From Branchiostoma floridae (Eukaryota > Chordata > Leptocardii > Amphioxiformes > Branchiostomatidae): a stretch of 64,000 nucleotides of DNA. Positions 48,201 through 57,900 of the stretch are shown piece after piece. The notes beneath the pieces are model-generated. The model did no database searches. It saw only the letters and a list, made by a program, of their open reading frames with translations, and was not told the origin of the DNA. Numbering within the stretch: the stretch's first letter is position 1; each line of letters opens with the position of its first letter. The position numbers and the translations under genes are program-made. The stretch is taken from assembly GCF_000003815.2 (NCBI RefSeq), contig NC_049987.1, positions 23,444,916 to 23,508,915 on the forward strand, read 5' to 3'.

Positions 48201-51163
48201 GCTGACTGGACGTGGTGTCTGGGGAAAATAACAAGCATGTAACCATATAACATCTGCAGAAATGTTAGGGCAATTAAGTTTACTAAGGCCATGTTGATTT
48301 GATTATATGGATGACATCCGCGCTCGCACCAATTTTTGGCTGTTTCCAAAAAAAAAAAGTTTTCGACCACACAATAAATTGTGCAAAGCAGCTGTAAAAT
48401 GAGCACAAATATTCCGTAGATTAAAAAAAAGGATCAGAAAACAGATACCTAATATCATAGAATGCCAAAATAAATCTAAAGTCAAAGAATAAGATGTGAA
48501 AGGACAGAAAGAAAAAATCTATTGTTGGTAGGAGGAGGTACCAGTACAGAAAATCAGTGAGGACCTGGTATAGGTCCCGTTCAGGTCCAGAGGATCATTT
48601 CCATGTCCGGACCTGAACCTGGACCTGACTGTGGAAACTTGATAACTGGCAATACTCAAAACAATGGTAATTGGTCAAGTTTGCCACAAAGAAATCTGTA
48701 CCTTTGACTGTAGAAACTTGGTACAATTGACTATAAACTCTACTTGACTTCACTCTTGTTGTCTTCTTGGCCCCCGGTAAGACCCCAAATGCCTGCCGAC
48801 ATAGTGTGTCCATTTTGTAATTGGCGAAACCTGTTCCTCTAAATTTTTTTCAGGTCTGTTTTTTTCGGATTGGTCGAAGAAGAAAAAAATGTTTTGCACC
48901 CGTATGATGTACTGGACCCTACACCTAACTGTTGTTATACCATACTATGTGTGTTAAGTCCTATGTTCAACATTGATTTCATACTGAAGGCAATTTTTTT
49001 TTGGCCAAACTTTTTTTTATTCGCTCGCTCGCATCAGTTTTGGAGTTCCCAGAGGATGTCATCCATATAATCAAATCAACATGGCCTAACAGATAATTGG
49101 AGTATCAAAAATGACCGCATAGTTCACACAAAGTGTATATTGTGGATCCCGTTGAAGACTTGTTGTGGTTTAAGATGACGCTGACGGTTAAAACACGTTT
49201 CTAAGTACAACAGTCAACTTAAAAACAAAGCGAGAACTACGAGACGAGAACATTGCGTCGTAATACCCCCCTCACATTAGGCGAAAATCGATCGGTCGAC
49301 GAGTCTGCGAGCTCTAATTTACGAGGAGGCATGACCCTGATGCCGACGAAGAAATGGCAGAAACCGCCCCCCCCCCTTCCCGTCAGGGTCATGCCCCCTC
49401 GTAATTTCAAGCTCGCAGACTCGTCGTCCGATCGATATTCGCGTAATGTGAGGGGGTATAAGTGGAAGACTAAGTTTTGAAAACGACTTGCCTGCTCCGG
49501 AGGTGTAGGAACAATCAGTCTGGTCCCGCGGACTGGATCTGGTGTCTGGAGAAAGATTACAGAAATGTTACCATGATACATGAAATGTATTATAATTTCA
49601 ATAACAGGGTCTTAAGTACAATGTTCGGATTAAAACCAAAGCGAGGAGACCAATGCGCTGAGGACATGAAACACTCGTCCTCATTGAAAAATGCAAATTA
49701 GCGATTTCAGGTTCGAAAAATAAATCAGCTCATTTACATTTTGAGGTACCCAGTACCTGACTGATCAGGTAAGTTCCAGTCTATTAACACCTTATTTTTT
49801 TACCCTCTGGTTATGTCTTACAGGACAGGTAACAAACATTACCGGTAACAGTACACTCTACCCCTTTTCGCTTCGAAATGGTTCATAGTATTGGATACTT
49901 CGGTATAAGAGTACGTACCTAGGAACATTACAAGTAGATAGCTTTTCTACACCAGGTTAAGTAGCTAGCGTAGAAAGCATCAACCTATGGTAATATTTGA
50001 TACAATCATTTTGGCACAATACTTTGTTTAAGCAAGGTGGGCTACAAATAGCAGTCAACAACCCTTTCTTTTTTCTTTAGAAAGCGTCACAAAATTTGTA
50101 GTCTTATACATGGCGAATATAGCCATGGCAACCGTCTAATTCCTGGTGGTAACGTTTGTTAGGAAATTTAGCGACAGGCATTAACAACCTTAGACAGCCT
50201 CCAAAATCAAAATCAAATGACACACGACAAACAACTTTGCCTTAGAATGGAATAAATCCGTTAATTCCTTGTTGAAGCTTACAATGGCATGAAAAAAAGT
50301 TTTCTGTGTACAAAGGTCGAATTAAAAAAAAAAGCTGTCAAAACCAAGATTTCCTTGTACTTCTGCGGGAAACACAAAACACAACAATGACAGTACTTTA
50401 CGTTTACCTTCTCCGGAGGCGTACATATAGTTGGGTATAATCGCAGCGGCGTCGGCAATTCCCTGCCAATCAGTCTGAGGCTCCTCCATGGGTGTGGCGT
50501 CTGGGGAAAATTACAGAATGTTACAGTAGTACTGGTAGCTACCTGCAGAAGTGCAACGGCGATCGGACTACTTCACGAACGAAAATTCATTGGGAATTAA
50601 CGGATTTATTTCATTCCAAGACAAAGTTGGTAGTCGTTTGTCATTACTGAAAATTACATAAATGTTACAGTAATACTTAACGGCGATCGGACTACTTCAC
50701 GAACGAAAAGTGGTATTTACCAAAGCGATAAACGCAAGGTATACCTGTTAGTGTTTGCTTTTTGACTTACCTGGCATTTAAACTTATTAGTAAACTCGTC
50801 TTTTCGTGTAGCAATTGTCACAAGAGATTTAACAGAAACTCGGTATATTGTCATCTCTTAACTTCAGTGGATCAAGGTCCTTATTGTCACAAATCTGACT
50901 ACGAACTTGTCTTAAAACATCTTTGTATGACAAATTTAGATAAACTCTTAAACCGTGTGTACTTCTCCGCTGTAGAAATAGTGATGGAAGCAGAAGAAGT
51001 TCATGTACTAGGCTATTTTTTATAGTATTCGAGAGGGTAAAGGGACAATATAAGCCCTGGGGCTAATTTGAATGACATGAACTAGATAAGAAACGTAAAA
51101 GACTATCTAAAGAAAATCACAAAACATCCTAGCACCTGTGTCCCCAGTCTGCCCTCCCGACAT
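34810..51163 (-). CDS. Gene C2: YWTD-propeller type II protein with mini-exon cytosolic tail and short stalk
   Basis: Proposed exons, 5' to 3': 51136-51163, eight mini-exons (50408-50500, 49492-49545, 48153-48218, 47052-47144, 46138-46230, 45374-45466, 43930-44010, 42306-42398), transmembrane 41839-41984, coiled coil 41039-41243, propeller 38156-38410, 37147-37306, 36893-37020, 36177-36363, 35741-35841, and terminal 34810-34820. They total 1887 nt, a frame of 628 aa that closes in phase. The transmembrane exon reads SSSLCGFIRSHRSYMAAG then a hydrophobic span. The stalk has only three coiled-coil repeats. The propeller has DYVYWSD, GNIYWAV, LMFWTDY, DRLYYSD and DFVYWSS. The last residues are GHP. 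A 1.4-kb retroelement sits 25 bp from the acceptor of the mini-exon at 42306. The first exon is the least certain part. Confidence 0.72.
35505..35600. repeat. Solo arm fragment of the 25-kb foldback
   Basis: The sequence from TAGGGACTTGCCG through GACCTTGTTCGCAGAATTC and CAGTGACGTCAGGAA matches the outer arm and adjacent interior at 25175-25235 and 25470-25500. It sits in the 3' region of gene C2, left of exon 35741. Confidence 0.5.
36511..36732. mobile_element. TIR element spanning an assembly gap
   Basis: GTTGCAGTCTTCGAAGGGGT at the left is inverted at the right (ACCCCGTTCGAAGACTGCAAC), and GTTTTTATTG pairs with CAATAAAAAC. Most of the middle is a 100-bp N-run. The gap is probably caused by the hairpin. 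Confidence 0.55.
36567..36666. other. Assembly gap
   Basis: 100-bp N-run inside a TIR element. Other N-runs are at 43593-43692, 53867-53966 and 59709-60307. Confidence 0.95.
38864..38942. repeat. (GAGT)n microsatellite
   Basis: About 19 uninterrupted tetranucleotide units in a C2 intron. Confidence 0.95.
39253..40463. mobile_element. 1.2-kb foldback with CCGTTAACCGTTA subrepeats, gene C2 intron
   Basis: The TIR GAGGGTCTGCATG is at 39253 (one internal base differs in spacing) with its complement CATGCAGACCCTC ending at 40463; atttga flanks both sides (39247-39252 and 40464-40469). Both ends carry tandem blocks of the TTCACCGTTAA-CGTTA type. The interior has three degenerate copies of an AAAATGCAG(G/T)AAATGGCGTTT-like block. 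No transposase frame. Confidence 0.65.
40843..40976. repeat. Three tandem ~45-bp units next to C2 coiled-coil exon
   Basis: Units of the type GCCGTCGCCATGGCAATGAT then TTTTCATTGCCTCATTTTGA occur three times. Single copies of the same block lie at matching intron positions in C1 (about 27668) and in degraded form in D (about 62930). Confidence 0.7.
41039..41243 (-). CDS. Gene C2 coiled-coil exon, three repeats
   Basis: Acceptor TCTGTAG|GAAATATC in phase 0, donor ACAACAG|GTGAGT in phase 1. Only three repeats remain (one 17-residue, two 14-residue type), then the ERSRTAASEQCLHETSKTT linker. This is the shortest stalk of the cluster. A Cys in the last repeat (DCLKRD) and one in the linker could form interchain bonds; that is inference. 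Confidence 0.75.
41839..41984 (-). CDS. Gene C2 transmembrane exon
   Basis: Acceptor TTCTATCAG|AC in phase 1, donor AAAGAG|GTAAGC in phase 0. It encodes DRTHPVLPSGSSSLCGFIRSHRS, split here as DRTHPVLPSGSSS plus LCGFIRSHRS, then a hydrophobic run ending TIMNKE. It aligns residue by residue with the same exon of A, B and D, with three extra codons relative to A and B. Confidence 0.75.
42306..42398 (-). CDS. Gene C2 mini-exon 8 of 8, next to transmembrane exon
   Basis: 31 codons, phase 1-1, acceptor TTTTCCAATAG, donor GCAG|GTAAAA. It encodes ATPMGQDQADLQDRAHAAA and then SGNNPASELAA; NPAS has lost the Tyr. The phase 1 end joins the DRTHP start of the transmembrane exon. A retroelement with its target-site duplication begins only 25 bp upstream of the acceptor, in the branch-point zone. 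Confidence 0.68.
42438..43831 (+). mobile_element. Chimeric retroelement with 14-bp target duplication in gene C2
   Basis: A perfect 14-bp direct repeat (ggacaagtgtatac at 42424-42437 and 43832-43845) flanks the insert. It opens with DEGGYNLSHVWDSVL, the type of sequence seen at the end of Penelope-like GIY-YIG regions. A long frame follows with RFQKFLLGIHAKASNDGVRG, KYWHRLVNLP and RVCPFCPELIEDEYHF, a Cys/His C-terminal end of the LINE kind. The 3' end has the GAGGAAGATGT...CATCGAAACGTC block common after such retroelements. The frame stays open for about 400 codons up to an N-run at 43593-43692. The exact family is uncertain. Confidence 0.65.
43930..44010 (-). CDS. Gene C2 mini-exon 7 of 8, YANI motif
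   Basis: 27 codons, phase 1-1, acceptor TTCGCCAG, donor CCAG|GTATAG. It encodes ITPMEEPQTDADAAVNVSE and then SVYANIP. YANI fits the YxxPhi sorting-signal pattern. A four-residue deletion relative to full units removes WQAR. Confidence 0.64.
44011..45373 (-). other. Gene C2 intron between mini-exons 6 and 7
   Basis: No exon seen. Short (CAT)n/(TCA)n tract near 45065-45090 and the CA repeat are the only distinct structures. Confidence 0.4.
45186..45299. repeat. (CA)n-rich microsatellite
   Basis: CA/CT repeats with interruptions in the C2 intron just downstream of the mini-exon at 45374 (transcript sense). Confidence 0.9.
45374..45466 (-). CDS. Gene C2 mini-exon 6 of 8, NPMY motif
   Basis: 31 codons, phase 1-1, acceptor TTTTCCTCCAG, donor GCAG|GTAAAA. 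It encodes TTPMEEPRTDWQARADAAA and then SFPNPMYESGA, the second exact NPxY match. A long CA-repeat lies in the intron just downstream. Confidence 0.68.
46138..46230 (-). CDS. Gene C2 mini-exon 5 of 8, tyrosine lost
   Basis: 31 codons, phase 1-1, acceptor TTTTGGCAG, donor AAAG|GTAAAA. It encodes TTPIEEPETDRQARADAAA and then RIPDNISSSGK. The unit is full length, but the Tyr position is Ser, so the motif is absent here. Confidence 0.66.
47052..47144 (-). CDS. Gene C2 mini-exon 4 of 8, NPMY motif
   Basis: 31 codons, phase 1-1, acceptor CTTTTCCCCAG, donor GAAG|GTAAAA. It encodes ATPVEEPQTDWQGIADAGA and then CIPNPMYASRE. NPMY matches the NPxY consensus bound by PTB domains and endocytic adaptors. 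Confidence 0.68.
48153..48218 (-). CDS. Gene C2 mini-exon 3 of 8
   Basis: 22 codons, phase 1-1, acceptor TTTTCCCCAG, donor GAAG|GTAAGA. It encodes TTSSQRNQTDCTPSPIYDPGE. It is a shortened unit closest to the one at 49492 and keeps a PIYD tyrosine. Confidence 0.62.
49264..49458. mobile_element. MITE with long near-perfect TIRs
   Basis: The 195-bp element starts TACCCCC and ends GGGGGTA; arms of roughly 85-90 bp are inverted copies. TA-like flanks fit a TA target. It lies 33 bp from the GC donor of the mini-exon at 49492. Confidence 0.7.
49492..49545 (-). CDS. Gene C2 mini-exon 2 of 8, GC donor
   Basis: 18 codons, phase 1-1, encoding TRSSPRDQTDCSYTSGA. It lacks the ARADAAA segment of the full-length units. 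The donor is GCAG|GCAAGT, a GC-AG intron with otherwise consensus flanks. A TIR element (49264-49458) ends 33 bp from this donor. Confidence 0.6.
50408..50500 (-). CDS. Gene C2 cytosolic mini-exon 1 of 8 (transcript order)
   Basis: 31 codons, phase 1-1, acceptor TTTTCCCCAG and donor GAAG|GTAAAC. It encodes ATPMEEPQTDWQGIADAAA and then IIPNYMYASGE. The Tyr context is NYMY, a near match to NPxY. The downstream intron shares long stretches with that of the mini-exon at 47052, so these two are recent duplicates. Confidence 0.68.
51136..51163 (-). CDS. Gene C2 candidate first coding exon
   Basis: The 28-nt exon reads MSGGQTGDT and ends ACACAG|GTGCTA in phase 1, the phase needed by the first mini-exon. 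The donor is weak. It is the nearest ATG-led phase 1 exon I could find upstream of the mini-exon array. An alternative start further right cannot be excluded. Confidence 0.4.
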
Positions 51164-51503
51164 GAGGCCGCTTGTCAGGTTTCCGACAGCAAAAAAAAAA
51201 CGCGTCCTGCTCCTGGCAAGGCGCTTGTTTACTCCAGAGTAGTGCCAGACTCAAAGGAATATGAAGCCTTACATCACAACATCAGACACCGGAGATGGAA
51301 GTAACTCATGTACGTAAGGTAACAACCCCCACAACGAGACAAATTATGTGTACATGTAATCGGTTTGCTTGATAAATATTGAAAACAGTCTACGAACCAG
51401 GGTATCTACACTGTTCCTCTATGTCACAAAGTCTTAAATAAATACATCTTTAATCATTATACCACTAAGCAGACTGTAAACAACAATGTCTGAATTATGA
51501 TGA

Positions 51504-51650
51504 TACTGTAAATGCAGAAATGTTCGCGGTGAATTAATGTTCGCGGTTTTTAAAACCACCGCGAATATTTTTCTAATAAGGTATTAGACTGCAGTCTATG
51601 ATGTTACCGCGAACTTAAATCCACCGCGAAAAGTCCTTGCATTTACAGTA
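51504..51650. mobile_element. MITE with TACTGTAAATGCA ends and CCGCGAA blocks
   Basis: The left end TACTGTAAATGCAGAAATG and the right end CTTGCATTTACAGTA are inverted. Internal blocks TTCGCGGT and ACCGCGAA repeat in both directions. It is related to 58594-58765. Confidence 0.65.
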
Positions 51651-52162
51651 TTTACTTTACATAAGCACACACACCTTACAGGAGAATTACTTTAAAACTT
51701 AGATGCAGTGATTTGCATCCATAAAAAATACTGCAATCAGCATCTTTTTCTTCTTCTTCTTTTCCAATATGAACTGCTGTGGAACCAGCATCCCTTTCTT
51801 CATCTTTTTTTTCAATATGAACTCAGCGTTTCTGGTCATTACGGAAGATGGTCATGTCTATAAATTCGGCGCAGCCGCAAAACACCCAGTTGCAGGCCCC
51901 AGTTTCAAGATTTGGTACCCTTGGTAAAGTTTCGAAAGAAATGTGTAATTCAAAACAAGTTATTAAATTTGAATTTTCTATCTAATAATCAACGACAATG
52001 TCACAATTGCAAAAACAAAAACGATACAGGTAGTATCTAGTACTGTCCGCCTACAGAACCTGACAATAATCAAACATTATTAGTCTTCAAACGAGAAAAC
52101 AATAAGGAACAACTCAAAGATCAAGTTCACTTCCGAATGAGTGTAATGTATATTGACTTTCA
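51651..52162. other. C2 upstream region
   Basis: A 45-bp pyrimidine-rich TTCTTCTTC tract near 51745 and two related TTTCCAATATGAACT blocks (51760 and 51810). Nothing coding is supported. The C2 promoter may lie here by position. Confidence 0.35.
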
Positions 52163-53866
52163 AAATAAGAATAGAAAATGCACAACAAACTTTCATCACG
52201 AACACAATTTTTATTAGCGTCTGCGTCCTTTTACACACTCATTAACCTTCTCTGTATCTGTAGAGCATTTTGTACATCAGACGAGTTACAAACTTCTTAT
52301 CCAAATCTTATCTTCTTCAGGTATCTGCTCAACATCAGATCAGATTAAATCCCATCTCAGTTGCTATATGGTTAAACCCAGTACTACAAACATGCATTCC
52401 TACAGTGCTTTAAACATGCATTCCTAATGTACTTTTTACCAAAGGATTTTTCCTTTTACATACAGGATTTTCATTTAACAAGCCGCTTCTGGGCCTCATG
52501 TATAAGTCAAACCCCCCAATGTTCCTATAGAAGTTTGCAAAGAAAATTGTAAGTGTTATAGAATCTGTTCTAATTTTTCCTTCCTTTTAGAACACTATTT
52601 CTTGGAGTACATTTACAGATAATATTTTTCTAAATGTCATGTAGACCTAAAAGACTGAAACTAAAAGAAGGCTTATCATTCAAGCTCATTACTATGAACC
52701 ATATGATAATTGTATAGACTGGATTATCACACGTTTCTGGAACACAGCATATTTAGGTTACATGTTTCTTGGCCAATGTTGACTACGCCATAATTCTTAC
52801 TCACTTAGCCTTAGGCATAATACGAATTCACATCTTTAGTGCCGTCTTTCAGCCCTGATCATGTTAGAGTTTCCAAAAACATGTTACATGTTAAAACTCA
52901 TGTTACATTTTAGACTTACTACACTACGTAGGGTAACCATGTACATGTAACAGATATGGCATTTTCTTTGTTCAACACCAAAATCATATTGTTGGAGGCA
53001 AGAACGTGGCCACCCTGAATCATGAGTACTGGTTACAAAACGTTTCTACGCCCATCGATAATAAGACAAAATAACTTTCCCATTCCTCAATAACTTGAGC
53101 TGTTAGGGTGAGGGTTGTGTAAGGGTTATGGTTAGCCTCCACATCGCGACCTGAGACGGTTAGTCCACTCAGACGTCTGCTTGGCAATTACCCGGCCACA
53201 CATGTGTGGCGGATTATTCTCCAATCATGTATACCGGAAACCCCCAAGCAGTGTTGGGACAAATACTTGGCAGGAGCGAAAATGTGGCCTGACACCGGGC
53301 AGCATTTGATCACCCACTTCTGTCTCTGCCTTCTTCAGACTACGTCATGTTAATAAATTACACAATTAATTAATTCTACCCGAAAAAGCTGCATAGTCAT
53401 CTAATCATTACTTTCACTTCCTAAAAAAAGCGTAACAGTCATACAAAACTCAGGTAACATTCAGAATGCTCTACCACCCCCTTCAAAAGAGTTACTAAGG
53501 GTTGACTTACATTGTACTATAATATTTTGTATTGCTTCATTGCTCAGGAGGATCGTCACCCACAAGTGAAACTCTTCAGTGTGTATCCCTATGCAAATGT
53601 CATGTACCCATAACAAAGAAAACATCGAAACATTAGCCAGGGCACCACCCTCCGTAGTAACCGCTGGCTCATGATAATTGAGTACAAAGATGTGCACAAT
53701 TAAAAGCAAATAATCAATCTATTTGTACAATTGATGAGGAACTTCTATAAATAATACGAGTGTTTTCTATAATAGAACATTTATAGAGATATGATTTAGC
53801 CCTCAGGGGGTTAATCTTCCAGGGTTTCTACAATTGCAAACACATAGACAAAAATACACAACACTG
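52163..53866. repeat. Duplicated 3' flank, D copy (cut by gap)
   Basis: Partner of 31754-33850; it runs into the N-run at 53867-53966. No gene in either copy. Frames seen are not shared between copies. Confidence 0.75.
52210..52215 (-). terminator. Candidate poly(A) signal for gene D
   Basis: AATAAA in the same context as at 31797. Conservation between the two copies is the main support. Confidence 0.4.
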
Positions 53867-54972
53867 NNNNNNNNNNNNNNNNNNNNNNNNNNNNNNNNNN
53901 NNNNNNNNNNNNNNNNNNNNNNNNNNNNNNNNNNNNNNNNNNNNNNNNNNNNNNNNNNNNNNNNNNTTGCTCATGTTGATAAGGTATAGCGCAGGAGGAG
54001 ATTCTAAGGAATAGTTATAAGTTAAAAGAACTTTATAAAATACACTTCTTTTCTCTTAGATCCAGTAACAGGCCAAAATCAGATTACATTCCAGTGATCT
54101 GTACATCATTCCATTGTGATCCTGCAGGCTCAGTTTTGCAATACCCAATGAAGAATTTTTACCTGTGTCCCCTCGATTCATTGCCAGACTTAAATTCCTC
54201 GCCCAACTAATACAAAAGCACATCAGGCTTTTGAACATACTTCTGTTTGCTGCTCTTCGCCCAGTCTGATTAATAATGTGCTTAAATTGCAATAACATGA
54301 TTACTTCAAAGTAAAATGATAGTTTTAATTACGTACTTATTATAAACTTATATTGTAAACTTTAATTTTTATCGTAATGTCTTAGCAATTCTATTGTTTA
54401 TGCTGTATTAATTATGCTGAATGTGATATTATTACACCAATTCTGCCGCAAGGTTGCGAACTGTATGACTTAAGTTTGCCAAATACACCATGACAATAGA
54501 TATAACGGTGCACAGTAGGTAATGACTGACTGACAGAACTTAAGGCTTGGATCACACGTTTTTGGACAGCAACTGACAAATAATAAGCAAAGTCCCTGGC
54601 ACTTATCAGCTACATTTCTAGTTTAGCAGTTAGTTTGATATGTAGATTTAGGGATAGGGCTAGATTAATATGGAAATCCAAACGTTCTGCTTCCGAAACC
54701 TGTTCAACAACGTCACAACCAATTGACAAATCCATGGCGGTGTTGGGGAAGAGAGCGAACTTGCGAGTTGTTCACAACAGCATGCATTTTGTCTTAAACA
54801 CATTCAAAATAATTAGGACAATTAGGCCGAATCCAGGTCAAGATTATTACAAGGTAAGGCTGCAAAGCGTCCAAGTTTTCATTGAACTCGTGAGAATAAA
54901 AAAAAGCCATTTTAGCTTATTGTTATAACCCGGATGTCGCTGCACAGTAGCGGTGAGGGTTTCACCTGTCGT

Positions 54973-57900
54973 TTATGGACGTCCTGGATAAAAAAAGAAC
55001 AGAACAAGCAAGGATGTGTTCTGTGGAATTTTGCGTTTTTGACATGGTTCTGACAAGAGCAATGATGTTATAACGTGCTTTGATAGTGTGATGAAAACGG
55101 AATGATATCGGGTCGTGAAGCAATTTCAGCTAATACAATAATAGGAGGCTTGTCAGGATAAAAAGCTGAGAAACCACCACATCTCTGCCAAACTATCGTC
55201 CTCAAGTTATTTTTCGTAAGCAAATATATCGTTACAGATGTCCTGCCGTCAAGCCTCAAGCACAACAAGTAGGGCAGCAAAATGCATTGCCATGGCGACG
55301 GTCTTCAAGTCCCCATCTCTGAAGGTACTGATAGTGGTGACTCTGTCAGGAGTTGTACTTACCATTGGTTACGCCAGGAGGCGCTGCCGTGGACAGGTAG
55401 ATGCCCCATGGACCCCCCAGGCCATCCACCAGCACAGTCTTGGTCAGGTCAGACTTGGACAGCCTGGAGGTGTGGAACAAAACATGATGTTATGTCTTTT
55501 AGTGTATACACATGTGTAAACTTAAGTTAGAAGTGTACAAATAGGACTTCAAAACTTTAGATACATATATTCTGATACAACTTTTGATTTGAATATATGC
55601 ATGTTTTTGGGGATATGTTTTTTTTAAATACTTATATGTCGTTGAATCCCTAATTTCATGCAGCATATTGTGACATGTAAATTTAAGATAATATTATTAT
55701 ATACATACATAAATAAATAAATATCATGTAGACTTTAATGCAGAAATTAAGCAGGCAATCACAGATTTCTTACTGTAGACTGATTGCAGTAGATAAAAGG
55801 GATTTTCTCACTTTCCGATTTTCCCCTGATAGGATGATGATGAATCCAACCATCTGGACGACCAGTAGACGAAGTCCTCATCAACGGCAATTCCATTGAC
55901 ATCCTTCCCGTGTTCATACAGCACTTGTCGGATATCGTTGCCTAGCAGGTCTGAGCTGTAGATGCCGTACTCCTCACGGTAGTACAGCCGATCCTCTAAA
56001 TGGGATGAACAAATATACTGATCAATACTTTAGTTAGAGTTTTACATAAGACTAAAGAGAAAACAAGCACATGCAGTTCGATAATGGGCCTCCTGGTAAC
56101 TGGTTTCGGTACTGCAAGTTTGCATCAAAGTTTTCACTGAAATTTTCTTGAAGTGCCAGGTTTATCATTTTTAAGTGTTGGATAGCTGTTGGGACAGGGA
56201 GCAAATGGTGTAAGGGTCAGGAAAACAAAAGTCAAGATTGACAATGGGCCTCCTTGCGGCTTTGTAGGATATTGCAGCAGAACTTCTGTTTTTGATATGC
56301 TGTGTTCTGGACATGCTGTGATCGTAATTTTTGAGTGGTAGATAGCTCGGTTATTTGCCGTTTTCCCACACTACGGCAGCGAGCTTTGTATTTTTGTGGG
56401 CTTGTTTGTTGACATCTTAAATCTGACGATTTCTTGCCCAGGGTAAGAACAATAAGGAAGTGCTCCCACTGTGAGTTGTACAGCAGTTTGAATGGTGGAT
56501 TGACCCCAATAACTACATAAACTCATAAACATCCCAGACTGTCTACCAGCTAGAAACAATGGCCAGGGACAGATTAGCATAATACTGGTCTCATTAGATT
56601 CAAATATTCTGTACTGGTTTTCATAGGAACATTATCAAACCATACAGAATGACCCAAAGTAAGTGAAAGTAAGAGTTACATAATGCAGTGTTTCAATAAG
56701 ATAAGATCATGTGATAATAAGGTAATACTATCTGCAGTTTTTGGAGAAACAACTTTCTTCAATTTTCAAATCAGCCTTGTCAAAAGTATCAAATCATCTA
56801 TTTGCACTTATATTTCGAACTTGAAAATTTCTTCCTCACAGCTGAACTAGCTCTAATGAGTTGTGTGTGTAGAAACATGACTTGTAATACTTATACTAAG
56901 AAACCAGTAGAAACCTATGCTCCGTAGAACAGTAAATATAACTGCCAGCCAATGCCTCACACTGAATAGCAACCCAGTGTCGTCATCACTTCATATTCTG
57001 GGCTTAGTGTTCTTCAAGCTAATGTCTTTATGATCATTGATGTGTAGTTTTACTTCAATTTCTTATCTGTTGTACATTATATCTAGATTTCAAACATGAT
57101 TTGAAGAGTAGCTTGTACTTGGTAAACTTTCTCAGCCAGGCCACCACTGTTGTGAACTGCACGGGTGCCTGTAGCATTCTGAAGGGCATAGTTTATATTA
57201 TCTGGTCTTTATATAGCTTTACCGGCCCCTTTAACTAAAAAAGATGGTAGTGTATTTTCACGATATTTGTTAGGTGTTTAGCGGTTGTTGAGAGGAAGTT
57301 TTCCTCATTGAGTATGCAAATCTAGTCCAGATTTGCAGAATTTGCACTAAATTATGTACATCTCTACCAAAGATACCTGCATGCTAAATATCGTTGAAAT
57401 CCATCGTTCCTATGTTCCGATATGCTCCATGGAAGATTCTGACAAAATATCCCCTGCAGTTTCAGAGCAGGCCGCTAGGTGTCCCAAACACACATCACTT
57501 CTTTTTACATAACAAACTATCAACCACCATGAAATCAACACCATAGAATGTCAAAAGATTTCAAAAATTGACGTTCTGCTGCACACAATTAGATCCCAAT
57601 TATACATATCAACGGCTACTTTGATTCATCAATTAGACATGTTTACAAATCCACCGCATTCCAAGATAAAAGATACTTGTTACACTTGAAAATGACAATT
57701 CAAAAAAAAGAAAGGCAACAGATATTAATCATGCAAACTGATAATGCAAAATTGACGAACTTTATAAATCCACTGCAATCCAAGACATGACTCTCAGACT
57801 TCAACATAATGTAGATCACAAAAATTGGAATGTTAATAAATATCAACTATGCAAAATTAACAACGTTACAAAACAAGCCATCTTCATAAATATCTTGTTT

